Shown here: piece by piece, positions 10,625 to 20,330 of the stretch
How positions within the stretch are numbered: position 1 is the stretch's first letter
How the letters are laid out: each line of letters begins with the position of its first letter
Source of the DNA: Branchiostoma floridae
Lineage: Eukaryota; Chordata; Leptocardii; Amphioxiformes; Branchiostomatidae
DNA length: 37,325 bases
Assembly: GCF_000003815.2 (NCBI RefSeq)
Contig: NC_049980.1
Coordinates: 8,303,261 to 8,340,585, forward strand
Direction of reading: 5' to 3'
Made by a program: the position numbers and the translations under genes
Notes under the pieces: generated by a model
Told to the model about the DNA's origin: nothing
Databases searched by the model: none
What the model saw: only the letters and a program-made list of their open reading frames with translations

Positions 10625-11430
10625 GTGGGTTTTGTTTTCTTTCTGTCTATAAGCGTAGAAAGATTAGGATGGAATTTAGTGACTTCTAGATCTTTGAACA
10701 GCTTCTTTTCTTTGTTGATCGTAGAAGGGACATGTCGAAATAAAATGTGTTTCGTCTTCTACCATATACAACATATAGTATTTACAAGTCCTTTCGCACA
10801 CATTTAACTTCTTTGCCCTTATTCTATTTCAAGGAGGTGGGCACTAATTCTAACAGCGTAGATCGGATTCATCTAGTTCTAGATATTTTTCATAGTATAT
10901 GCTATCTTATAAGACTTATAAAACCTTAACTTACCCGAATCTAAACTCAAATTATGACAGAAGGTTTGGGTATACTTGTGAACGGATAAGGGATTTCAGA
11001 CTGTACATAGCTTTACGTGCTTTGGGTGACAGTTTTTTTTTTTTTTTTTTGCTAGGGATCTGCCTGAAAAAGTTATATTCAGGCCTAAATAGCAATAGGA
11101 ATGAACCATTTCCAACTTTTCTTGCCCAAATGAGAATGTTTTTTCGGGAAGGAACGGTCGTATTTGTGAAGATAGTGACTTTTGTTTTCTTTAAGTTAAC
11201 ATCAAGTTTCCATTTTATACAAAAGTTTCTTATCATTATCATCTCAGTGGTATAGAAGGTTGAACATATTACCAAACATATTGAATACCGTTACATTAGA
11301 TTCTTCATTTTTTTTTTCAAATTTTCGTCTTTGACCTGTTGGTAAATATACCAAAGATTAGATTCCATCATAACTCCACTCACCTGCAGCTGATTGCAGT
11401 GCTGTCGCCTGCATGGCCGCGGAGGTCACT
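10625..11430. other. AT-rich stretch without a gene
   Basis: Open frames here (10625-11275 on both strands) are short, overlap one another on opposite strands, and run through a T-homopolymer at 11034-11050. I see no coding signal. Confidence 0.5.
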
Positions 11431-11850
11431 GACGTCATCAACTGTCGGGGGACCAGATTTCAAAATTTCTAAAGTCCCCCTTGGGACGGCTCCCGCCTTC
11501 GGCGCTAAACATGGTGGAAATATGCTGCCGGAGCGTCGTTTACAAGCAAAATGTGCCCCTGAAATGCAGAAAATGAAAAGTTTCAAAGGGTCCAGATTTT
11601 AAAAGTTTATCCGCCCTTCAGACGGCTTGCGCTTTCGGTGCTCACGTAGTGAAAATATGTTTGGGCGGTATGTCTTTGCCCTCAAATGTTTTTTTTTTCT
11701 CTAGAAATTTCATAAGATTTAGCTTGATCTGTGAGCAAAATCTGTCTCTCAAAATGCAGGAAATGGCGTTTCAGATGGTGCAAATTTCAAAAACTCCCCG
11801 AAACTACCTTGCGACGGCTCGTACCTTCGGCGCTTGAAATGGTGAAAATG
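11430..11850. repeat. tandem units of the dispersed satellite-like repeat
   Basis: Two to three units of about 170-190 bp. Each has GACGGCTC..CCTTCGG, GCGCT..A.ATGGTG, GCAAAAT.TG, AAATGCAGAAAAT or AAATGCAGGAAAT, and a final TTTCAAA/AGATTT stretch. They resemble 6570-6910 and 14551-15250. Confidence 0.65.
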
Positions 11851-12800
11851 CATGTATATTTGTATCGGAAAACTGATCCTAATCGCAGCCGCCATATACT
11901 CATATGTCTTAAGAAATACAGTGACAAGCTAAACAAAATGCATAATTCGAACATACTAAGAAACCAAAACGTGTCGGTAGAGCAACCAACAGCATCATAC
12001 GAAGTTCCCGACTTAGAATATGTTCTCTACAAAATACTACTCCGTGTTCCCAGAAGCTCCGTCAACGCCGCGGTATGGGGAGAACTAGGAGCTTTCCCAT
12101 TATACATTGACACCCAGACTCATCTGATAAAATATTGGCTCAGGCTGCAGAACATGTCTAATGACAGACTAGAACTGTGAAAAAATCACGATGTAGCTGT
12201 CGAAGGACACAAAGCTTGAGCTGCACATGTTCAAGATATGCTAAGGCGACATAGATTCCGAAATATTTGGCTCAACCCTATCGTTGACGCAAATATTTTG
12301 GAAACACATTCAAAGAACGCATGAAGGACACATTCCTCTTTGAATGGAAAAAAAAAAAAAAGAACAATAAACTCAAAGCGTATTCTAAAATAAAATCTCA
12401 GTTCGTTATAGAAACTACCTCTTATCAATTCAAAACAAATATTTTGTGAACAGCATTACCAAACTGAGAATAAGTGCACACTGCCTCGAAATCGATAAAG
12501 GTCGTCAACATAATATACCAACAGATCAGAGACTATGTCCTTCATGTCAAGATGACACTAGCATTGAAGATGATTATCATTTCATTATGACTTGTCCTAC
12601 ATACAATGAAGAGAGACAGATGTTAATGCGATCAATCACATGTAAGTCCAATGTATGTCTACCACACACATGTGATGACACCTTCAATATACTTTTATCA
12701 TGTCATGACTCCATATCTATCCACCTAGGTCAATACAATTATCACGCCATGCAACAAAGAAACGGTACCATTCATAAATAACGTTTGACAAATATTATGT
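11850..12800 (+). mobile_element. LINE ORF2 C-terminal remnant
   Basis: Two separated frames belong to one decayed retrotransposon protein. Plus 11839-12180 encodes AAVWGELGAFPLYIDTQ, a motif common near the C-terminus of LINE polyproteins. Plus 12446-12781 encodes LRISAHCLEIDKGR, RLCPSCQ, EDDYHFIMTCPTYNEER, the typical R-x-C-x2-C … E-D/E-x-H-F-x3-C-P-x-Y-x3-R tail. Stops and frame changes separate them (12181-12440), and the reverse transcriptase and endonuclease domains are absent. A dead 3' fragment in plus orientation; the exact clade cannot be named from this piece. Confidence 0.75.
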
Positions 12801-13104
12801 CGATAATAGCATAGAAGTTCTCAATCTGATGTATTTTATAGTTCCCTTTATTCCCGCAGATAGCACTCAGTGTAGTTCATAGTATTGTAGTAACTGGAAT
12901 TGTTGTGATATAACGTATATATTAGACTGTACATTTTGTTGTCTATACATTTCCCTACATTGTCACTGATACAACTATTGCACAATGAACCATCGTCCTA
13001 GTTTGTATTTTTGGGGCGTTACCCTAGTATTATATATATTAAGCTAAAACCATGTGTATTTTGTGTATCTTTAATAGAAATGCCACTAACCTTAGCTTAG
13101 TGTA

Positions 13105-13250
13105 CCAGCAAAACTTGTCAATCAAAATACAGGAAATAGTCTTTCAGAGGGTCTAGATTAGACACGTGCTTGCCTCCGGGCCCTCCTAGTAGGGGGTTTG
13201 ATTATACAACATTTCCGCCCCAACTAAAAATTGGTGCCGCCGCCTCTACA
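13105..13250. repeat. single unit of the dispersed satellite-like repeat
   Basis: Has CAGCAAAACTTGTC, AAAATACAGGAAATAGTC and TTTCAGAGGGTCTAGATT, matching the unit at 6730-6790. Confidence 0.55.
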
Positions 13251-13489
13251 CCTATAGACTGTATTGCAGGTTCCTTTTTTAATCTCCTTGGTGTCACTAT
13301 CTCGTTGTCCCGGGTTTCATTAGCCTCACAGAATCCCACACCTGGATGTTAGGTGGGTCGATTTAGTCAAGCAAAAGTAATAGGCTAAAAGTTGGCAAAA
13401 TATGAAGTGCTATTTGTGTGATGAAGACTAGTATCTGATAGAATTATTTCCAGATCGGTGATATCGACTGTGTTGCCGTCGCCATTATT

Positions 13490-13744
13490 ATGTTACCTTC
13501 ACAGAAGGGAACATATCTGTTTTTGCTTTGTTTCTTCTTCTCCGCACAAATAAAGTCAACGACCTGGACCAGACGGCTGTCACCATGGTAACCGGTAAAG
13601 TAGCAGGCACCATGTGGTGTCCGGTTACATAATGTAGCAAATGTCAGATCTACAGGGGCTTGGGTCACTACATTTAGAAACGTGTTCAAATAAGAATGAA
13701 CAAAACAGTTGCCAGTGTTAGACTACAACATGTGAAGGTAACAT
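13490..13744. mobile_element. MITE with ATGTTACCTTCAC ends
   Basis: ATGTTACCTTCAC (13490-13502) and its inverse GTGAAGGTAACAT (13732-13744) bound about 255 bp. The internal segment CCTGGACCAGACGGCTGTCA recurs, diverged, at about 35570 in the ANAPC11 intron. No coding capacity. Confidence 0.65.
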
Positions 13745-13989
13745 TCTGTATTTGCTTGTAAATATTACCTTTCTAGTTTTGATTCCTTTCGCTTAAATCT
13801 AAAAGTCGTTTTTCAGCATTCCAGAAATTCCAGAATACATATCTTTCTTGGTATCAGCAAGATGTAAACTAAGTAAGTACTCAACTCGGCACAAAAAGTT
13901 TGGAATATCAACTTCGATTGACCATATTTCCGTTGTTTCTGCATCAATTTCATTGTATTACATATCAATAGAAAGCTTGTTTGCTTCTC

Positions 13990-14145
13990 TAGAGCTCTGC
14001 TTTATTTGGTCAATAGTTTGCCAAAGTGTAAGGAAGCAACAGACACTCACATATCAAGCTCACACACACACAACAACCTGATCTGATGCTCCTTGAGAAG
14101 TAATTTGAGAAAAAGTGAGCCAGCAACTATTCGCCTAGATGAGGG
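13990..14145. repeat. dispersed repeat, copy 1
   Basis: CTGCTTTATTTGGTCAATAG, GTTTGCCAAA and GTGAGCCAGCAAC match a second copy at 15620-15760 in the same order. Likely two insertions of one non-coding element or a local duplication. Confidence 0.55.
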
Positions 14146-14163
14146 TCTGCATGGGGGGATCTT

Positions 14164-14253
14164 GGTAACGATTAACGGTGAATTCAGGAGGCCCGGTAAC
14201 GCTTAACAGTAAATTCAGGAGGCCCGGTAACGCTTAACGGTAAATTCAGAAGG
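14164..14253. repeat. 31-bp tandem triplet
   Basis: Three units of 31 bp (the last slightly shorter): GGTAACGCTTAACGGTAAAT then TCAGGAGGCCC, at 14164, 14195 and 14226. Confidence 0.9.
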
Positions 14254-14338
14254 AGTTTAATACAACGCATAACACTTACGTAACATTGACGTGCATTCCT
14301 ATCCATACAGCGCTAGAGTAGTTGGGGTGAAAATGGGT

Positions 14339-14392
14339 GAAAATATCCGACTATTGACATTGTGAGAAAATATCCGACTATTGACATTGTGA
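14339..14392. repeat. 27-bp perfect duplication
   Basis: GAAAATATCCGACTATTGAC then ATTGTGA, twice in a row without mismatch. Recent tandem duplication. Confidence 0.9.
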
Positions 14393-14450
14393 GAAAGCAA
14401 AGGTACCCGGAACCTGGAGGAATGACAGGGACAATGTCCATGACAGGCAG

Positions 14451-14550
14451 NNNNNNNNNNNNNNNNNNNNNNNNNNNNNNNNNNNNNNNNNNNNNNNNNN
14501 NNNNNNNNNNNNNNNNNNNNNNNNNNNNNNNNNNNNNNNNNNNNNNNNNN
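14451..14550. other. assembly gap (100 N)
   Basis: Run of 100 N between the short tandem repeats and the reversed satellite-like units. Confidence 0.99.
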
Positions 14551-15250
14551 ATGGAGCGCCGGAGGCGCGATGCATCCTAGGGGGGTCCGGGGGTATGCTC
14601 CCCCGGGAAAATTTCAAAATCAAGACCCTCTTAAATGCTATTTCCTGCATTTTTCGGCAAATTTTGCCGACCGACTAAGCTAGGTTGATTTTGACATTTT
14701 CATCTAATTACACATGGTTATAGCAAGGAGCTTTTACCTGATAAAAGCTCCTTGGTTATAGCTTTTGGCCTCCACCCCAAGAGCCCCCGACATATTTTAC
14801 CATTTCGATTCGAGCTCGGAAGGCACGAGACGTTGTAATATAAGTCCGGAGAAATTTTAAAATCTGGACCGTCTGAAACGCCATTTACTGCCTTTTGAAG
14901 GACAGATTTTGCTGTAAGACGAAGCTAAATCAGATATAACATTTTCTTAGAGAGAAAAGTTTCTTTGTGCCGGAAAACTCACGCCCCTAACATATTTTCG
15001 CAATGTCGTCGTAAGCGCCAAAGGCGCAAGCCTTCGCAAGGGAGAAACCTCATTTTCTGCATTCTAGGAGTACTTTTTGCCCGAAACTAAGCTTGACACT
15101 GAAATCTGTATGAGTGGTAAAGTTTTTGAGGGCAACGCTTCCGCAACATATTTTACCCTGTTCAGAGCCGAGGGCCGGAAGGCTCGGAGAAATTTTGAAA
15201 TATGGACCCTTTGAGACGCCATTTCCTGCATTCTCAGGGGTTCTATCTGG
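14551..15250. repeat. dispersed satellite-like units, reversed
   Basis: About four units in the opposite orientation to those at 11430. They carry TTTCCTGCATT or variants, AAATCTGGACC or variants, and CGCC..AGGCGC/TTCGGCGC-type GC palindromes. The unit edges are diverged. Confidence 0.6.
14724..14754. mobile_element. micro-palindromic element, copy 3
   Basis: 31 bp: CAAGGAGCTTTTA, spacer CCTGA, TAAAAGCTCCTTG. Flanked on both sides by GTTATAG (14717-14723 and 14755-14761). It sits inside a satellite-like unit, so it inserted after that repeat. Confidence 0.7.
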
Positions 15251-15254
15251 AATT

Positions 15255-15480
15255 AGACTTATTAGAATTAGAATTGTTTTCTTCATGTCTGTTTGGCTGG
15301 CGGACACGAAGTCAACTATACAGAATGTAAAACCCAACAAGAAGGCCCAGAAACACGTCAAAAACCGCAAAAACCTCTGATTGGGGAGAAATAGTAGCGC
15401 TGTAAGTAGCGATTCACATGTAGATTTTGGGGCCCGGAAGGAGGGTAAGGTATATATAGCTCAGCGGTGAAAGGGATCCC
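15255..15480. mobile_element. partial fold-back element
   Basis: Carries TTGTTTTCTTCATGTCTGTT, GCCCAGAAACACGTCAAAAA and a following AGGGTAAGGTATATATAGCT. The same order recurs at about 15955-16165, so the two stretches are copies of one element. Confidence 0.55.
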
Positions 15481-15619
15481 ATAAGCAAATGGCTCTATGT
15501 TTATATGAGCTCTTACTGGCAATGTCTTTAATGACATTAAAGAGATGAAATGTATATATATATTTTTTTTTAAATTGAAGGCTTAGATATCAAAGAGATT
15601 ATTTCAGGTTAATACTTTT

Positions 15620-15760
15620 CTGCTTTATTTGAGCAATAGTTTGCCCAAATTAAGAGAAACAGCAGACAACACACACAAAGCTCGCACATGTACAGCAATC
15701 TGATTCCGCCAGATAAGTTGATACAAAGTGAGTCAGCAACGATTCTCTTAGATTAGTGAA
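15620..15760. repeat. dispersed repeat, copy 2
   Basis: Second copy of the unit at 13990-14145: CTGCTTTATTTGAGCAATAG, GTTTGCCCAAA and GTGAGTCAGCAAC in the same order. A micro-palindromic element lies just after it. Confidence 0.55.
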
Positions 15761-15762
15761 AG

Positions 15763-15786
15763 CAAGGAGGTTATATAACCTCCTTG
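15763..15786. mobile_element. micro-palindromic element, copy 2
   Basis: 24 bp and perfectly palindromic, CAAGGAGGTTAT followed by its exact reverse complement. Flanked on both sides by GTGAAAG (15756-15762 and 15787-15793). Confidence 0.7.
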
Positions 15787-15880
15787 GTGAAAGCAATATT
15801 TCCTTGGCGTGATAAGAGACATTATAGGTAAGTAATGTTCTTCCAACCACCGCCAACTGACAGGTCTAGACATGTTAGTG

Positions 15881-16076
15881 TACTCTCCAAGCAAAGGTGT
15901 TTTCGGCAGTTTTTGACGTGTTCAGTTGGGTCTCTTTGCTGGGCTTTCTATTGTGTATTGTTTTCTTCACGTCTGTTTGGCCGGCGAACATGAAGGCTCC
16001 TGTACAAAATTGAAAGCCCCACAAAAAGGCCTAAAACACATGAAAAACAGCCGAAGCGCAACCTCTGCTTGGAGAG
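15881..16076. mobile_element. fold-back element, CTCTCCAAGCA ends
   Basis: TACTCTCCAAGCAAAGG on the left pairs with CCTCTGCTTGGAGAGATA on the right. Inside, TTTTCGGC, GGGCTTTCTATT and AAAACAGCCGAAG also pair. A relative of 8118-8337 with a different, longer loop. Confidence 0.7.
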
Positions 16077-16170
16077 ATACAGTATAATACACATAGTGTA
16101 ATACACATCTATGTAGAATTTTTGCCCTGTAGGAGTGTAAGGTAAATATAGCTTAGTTCACGGTGATATG

Positions 16171-16350
16171 TACTCCCCACGCAAAAGGACTGGTTTTAAC
16201 GTTGTTTTTTTATTTTATTTTGCTATGTCGCCAAACCAAGTGTTTAAAGAGGAAGTTTAAACAAAAAAGAAGGCCCGACAAAACCGCCTGGAAAAAAAAC
16301 GTCAAAACCAGTCGGAAGCTCCTTGCAGAGGTTTGGGAGCAAAATTGCGG
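16171..16350. mobile_element. diverged fold-back element
   Basis: GCAAAAGGACTGGTTTTAACG on the left pairs with CGTCAAAACCAGTCGGAAGC on the right. Ends TACTCCCCACGC and GAGGTTTGGGAG are diverged relatives of the CTCTCCAAGCA family. Confidence 0.55.
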
Positions 16351-16589
16351 CATTGTTATGTGCCGCGTCTTTCGTCCGCCCTCCCCAACAAGGGCGGGAC
16401 AAGAAAGAGGCATATGATAAAGTCTCAAATTTTTCCCAACTGCTCGGAGCCGAATCTCTGTTTGGGGCGTAAGGGCAGGCAAGATCCCTAACTAGTCGAT
16501 CCATGGTGGGTTTGATAACAAATACACATTTGTGTTTGGTTGGTGTGAATGAAAGGTGTAAAAGGCCCCTCCCCCTGGAGTTAATCCTC

Positions 16590-16880
16590 GATGTAGTTTT
16601 TCAAAACCGACGTCGGTTTTCAAAGCGATGTAGTTTTTCAAAACCGACGTCGGTTTTCAAAGCGATGTTGTTTTTTAGAATCGACGTCGGTTTTCAAAGC
16701 GATGTGGTTTTTCAAAACCGACGTCGGTGTTCAAAGCGATGTGGTTTTTGAGAACCGACGTCAGTTTTCGAAAGCGACGTGTATTTTCAAAACCGACGTC
16801 GGATTTCGAAAGAGCTTCGACGTCGGGTTTCGACGTCGGGTTTCAAAAAAGCGATGTCGGTTTTCAAACAGCGACGTTGC
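16590..16880. repeat. ~38-bp tandem repeat of GACGTC palindromes
   Basis: Seven or more units of TTCAAAGCGATGT..TTTTTC and AAAACCGACGTCGGTTTT. Every unit contains a self-complementary core centred on GACGTC, so either strand can fold into a row of hairpins. Units decay towards 16880. Open frames across it are by-products of the repeat. Confidence 0.9.
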
Positions 16881-17001
16881 AACGTAAAATAACGAGCGAG
16901 AGGTGACCGTGACATCGGATACCTAAAACGTCGACCGACGCGCAACCGGGCTATCGGCCTCAAAATACAACGCTCGGAACCGCAAACTACACAATTACCC
17001 A

Positions 17002-17140
17002 TATTATGGCTATGTGGCTGTATATTATGGCTATACGTCTGAATATTATGGCTATGTGTCTGCATATTATGGCTATGTCTGAATATTATGGCCATGTGTC
17101 TGAATATTATTGCTATGTGGCTATATATTACGATACGCGA
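17002..17140. repeat. ~21-bp tandem repeat
   Basis: Six to seven units of ATTATGGCTATGTGTCTGAA plus one base, some shortened by two bases. It lies immediately beyond the 3' end of the truncated MS4A-like copy. Confidence 0.9.
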
Positions 17141-17170
17141 TGTGCTAGCTGTCAAAGCATCAGTGTTAGT

Positions 17171-18069
17171 TCACTTGCATGGGTAAGGAAAATGGTTTAC
17201 CGTTGGACATACACTACGTGGAAAATTCCAGCACCATCCCCAGACATCACTTGAAAGTGCGATGGCCGCAAGGACGAGGGTAACGGTTCCCGCCAGGATG
17301 GATGAGAAGATAGACAGAACCATCAGAGGTATGATCTGGACATAACGAGAAACATATGTCATAAACAAACATGATCACAACAAACTATACAGTGTAGAGG
17401 GGTTTTGATTCAATCATATAATGTTATTTACCTTACAAAAATTTTACTGTCACGGAACTAACGTTATATCGTTATGAAACAACTTTGATTTGTACGTAAG
17501 GCGACGGGCTGGCACCTGACTCGACCGTTATTTTGCCACTGCCCTGCGTCATCGTTGAAACAGTCACTGACTTGTGAATGACCTAATTGATGAGTATATA
17601 GCCCACCCTCTTAGAAGCCTATTATATAAGCAGGTAACGGCACTGCTGACCGTCATGTTCAGTAGATATTTTGCAACAATAAATGTGAACTTACCATACA
17701 TTTGGTCTTGCGTTTCGCCGCAAAGATGCCGATGATTCCAGTGGAGAGGAACTAAAGATACAACATAGAAATTCATCATGACAATATTATGGAGAATATC
17801 ATTGTGATGTTAATTTAGATGGCGCTCCATACATCCCCTCGTATAAAATGCAAAGTCGTGAAAACAACAGGGTTAACATTGTATATTCTTACCAATGCCC
17901 CGGTCCAGATCGGATACCCAGTCTGGAAGAGCTCACTGCCCGGTATGATGATAGCGATGCCTAAAAGAATGGCCACTGATCCACACACTATCTGTGTGAT
18001 AGACAACGCTTTGACGGTGTTCCCGCCAAAACATTTTGGAGTAGGGCGTGGTTGCTGGAACATATGCAT
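17171..18069 (-). CDS. truncated MS4A/CD20-like membrane protein
   Basis: Downstream tandem copy of the gene at 20331-23840. Coding exons 17893-18069 (59 aa, ATG at 18069), 17695-17751 (19 aa) and 17201-17335 (45 aa) correspond one to one with the paralogue's first three, in the same phases and with GT-AG borders. They encode TM1 (SITQIVCGSVAILLGIAI), TM2 and TM3 (MVLSIFSSILAGTVTLVL). The third exon is 6 bp longer than in the paralogue. No match to the paralogue's TM4 or Pro/Gln-rich tail exons lies downstream; instead there are tandem repeats. The last donor (ACG/GTAAAC) is intact, but reading through it gives a stop at 17171, for a 132-aa three-span product. It could be a working short protein, a dying duplicate, or a gene whose last exons lie beyond the repeats. 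Family assignment rests on topology and the K-R-K-T-K-C loop, known in MS4A proteins. Confidence 0.6.
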
Positions 18070-18215
18070 AGTTCTGGAAAGAACATGAGATTCCAGAGAG
18101 ACATTATTCAATATGAAATTTGAAGCATGTAAATATTGCATCAGGTGACTCACTGTTCTGGTCATAGTACAATATCTAATCCGGCGATTGCAACTCTTCG
18201 ACAAACTGTTAAAAG

Positions 18216-18520
18216 GTGGAAAAGAGATTGGTTAAAACTTGTATGAACTGGATGAAGAACTGCCTTCCTGCTGTGGTTCATTTGACTGCCGCAGGAAGAC
18301 GGCATATGATCCGACAAAATCGCCGCGACCAAATTTTCCTTTTTGATTTTTCACATATGGATGATTGTTTTCTTAATGTTGACACATTTGTTAATCTATA
18401 TCTTTTATGGCATCGACAAACATGCTACCTGCAACTATGGGAATCCCCAGGATGAAAAAAAAAACTTACACTGTCATCACTTATTCTATCTATATACCAA
18501 AAATCCTGATGACCCGTCAA
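18216..18520. other. intron 1 of the truncated copy, no feature
   Basis: Open frames here (18216-18455, 18343-18621) have no domain and sit inside the inferred first intron (18074-19486) of the minus-strand gene. Confidence 0.5.
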
Positions 18521-18529
18521 CACGTTCTC

Positions 18530-19180
18530 GTCCAAAGTTTGAAAGGAAATCGGTGCCTGCAGTTCCCAAAAAGCCGCTAGGGGATCCAAACTCACAGCAC
18601 TTACTTTCTGCCCTGCCCTAAGGGCTATCTACCACTCAAAAATCATGATCACAGCATGTCCAGAACACGAGGTGTCAAAATTAAATGTTTTGCTGAAGTA
18701 CCTTAGGCAGCCACTAGGGGGCCCATTATTGAACTTGACATTTGTTTTCCTGACCTCCACCCACCTACCAAATATCATCAGGATCCATTCGAGGGTTCTC
18801 GAGTTATCTTGCATACAGACAAACGCACTTACATACAAACCCCGCTACAGCACCGTAGGTAAGAGCCAGGTAAACCATTTTAGCACTTAACCTTTCTCTA
18901 CAAAACCGCTACACACCTACCAAGTATCGTGAAAATCGCCCAGCTGCATTTTTACTTATGCTGCCCAAAACAAACCGCAAAAAACATACCAAGCTCGCTG
19001 CAGCACCGTAGGAAAACGCCAGGTAAACCGTTTTCGAACTTGGCATTCCTTTCGACAACCGCTACACACCTTGCAAAAATCACAAAGTTCAATCCACAAT
19101 TTCTCGAGTTATACGCTGTTGACCTACATACAGACCCATGTAGACAAAAACATACTCTTCTTAGCGAAGAGAATTATGAC
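18530..19180. repeat. two to three ~190-bp repeat units
   Basis: CGCTACAGCACCGTAGG or GCTGCAGCACCGTAGG, then GCCAGGTAAACC, a CCGCTACACACCT segment, and TCGAGTTAT before CATACAGAC. The order recurs twice with divergence. Probably a transposon-derived tandem unit inserted in the first intron of the truncated MS4A-like gene. Confidence 0.65.
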
Positions 19181-19486
19181 CAACAGACATAGGGACGCAC
19201 ATACACAAGCTGTATGTGTGTAAACTTCTAACTACCCTTAGACTACACCTTTACCTCACCTTCCGCTAGTTCTATGAGCCCATGGAATGTTCTGACAAAA
19301 TGAAGACTTCTAACGCTACATATGTAGTGAACGACTGATTCAAAGTGCACGTCGTGAATATTCTATAGTCTGTCATAAACGTACGTTGCTTCGCCTTTCA
19401 CGACACAACACTACACACCATCAGAACAGTGAGTCGATGGTATATTTATACACTAGACGGAAAGAAACGCACGTTTAAACGTTCAC

Positions 19487-19600
19487 CTGGTGTATCGGAT
19501 GCACTGCGACGTCGGTAGTTGATAGAATTTACCCCTGCGTTGGGCCTCCGTGACTCAGTGGTGTGTGTAATAGGGTCGAAGGTCAACGTCCTTACGTGCC
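19487..19600 (-). promoter_or_regulatory. 5' exon and promoter of the truncated copy
   Basis: CAGTGCATCCGATACACCAG followed by a GTGAAC donor (19481-19486) matches the paralogue's untranslated exon at 24308. Upstream, a conserved block contains GGGTCGAAGGTCA at 19573-19585 (DR1-like) and ACGTCCTTACGTG. Thus the promoter was copied with the gene. Exact start of transcription is unknown. Confidence 0.5.
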
Positions 19601-19885
19601 TTCCACTTGTTGCTGTGAAACTTTGGCATTTGTGACACGTACATGGCCTCGATCGATTCGTTGCTTCAACGTTTTCAAATATGTATTACAAGGGAACTCA
19701 ACATTGCTCCGATTCTTTAAGTTCGTTGCACAAGGGATACTAAACGATTAAGCGGTAACCGTGTTTCATTGAACAGAACCTGAGAAATAACAAAAGCTAA
19801 AGAAAACTTGACCATGGAAACTTTGATTTCCTTTTCAAACTCATGACAATAATATAAAGGGCAAGAAAAAAACATCAAACTTATG

Positions 19886-19891
19886 TTTATT
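19886..19891 (-). terminator. poly(A) signal candidate
   Basis: AATAAA on the minus strand, about 440 bp past the stop codon of the complete MS4A-like gene. It is the first canonical signal I see downstream. Confidence 0.4.
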
Positions 19892-20330
19892 CCCGTTATT
19901 TAGTCTTTTTGAAATTAAGGTGCTTTAGAGTCTATTCCAATGTGCCGCAAGGATTTATCAACCATATGTTTAACGTTCTGATGTCCCCCATTACATGGAT
20001 GGAACAAGCATCTTTCATTTCTTTAGATTTCCATACAGTAGGTTCGTCCTAGAATTGTACTATCATTGTCTATTATCGTGTAAATCGACATTTAAAGCCG
20101 ACCTCCTACTTGATTTGACATAACAATGGTTGCTCAATAAAGTCTCTATGCTGTCTTGTACCATTTGTATTTCAAAGTGTGTATGAAGAAAATGCTATTC
20201 ATATCACGTCAGACAGTTTAGTTTGAACATAAAGTTTAAGACACTACATTAAAGACAATGAAAGCGAGTAGAGCCCATGGTTTCGCTGCAATGGGCATGA
20301 TCTTCGGATTACGGATCTCGAGGTACCCGC

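Noticed and set aside
17815-18204. Start of the truncated MS4A-like protein at an upstream ATG (18204)
   Set aside because: A 3' splice site lies just before the ATG at 18069, exactly as in the paralogue, so the upstream part is intron.
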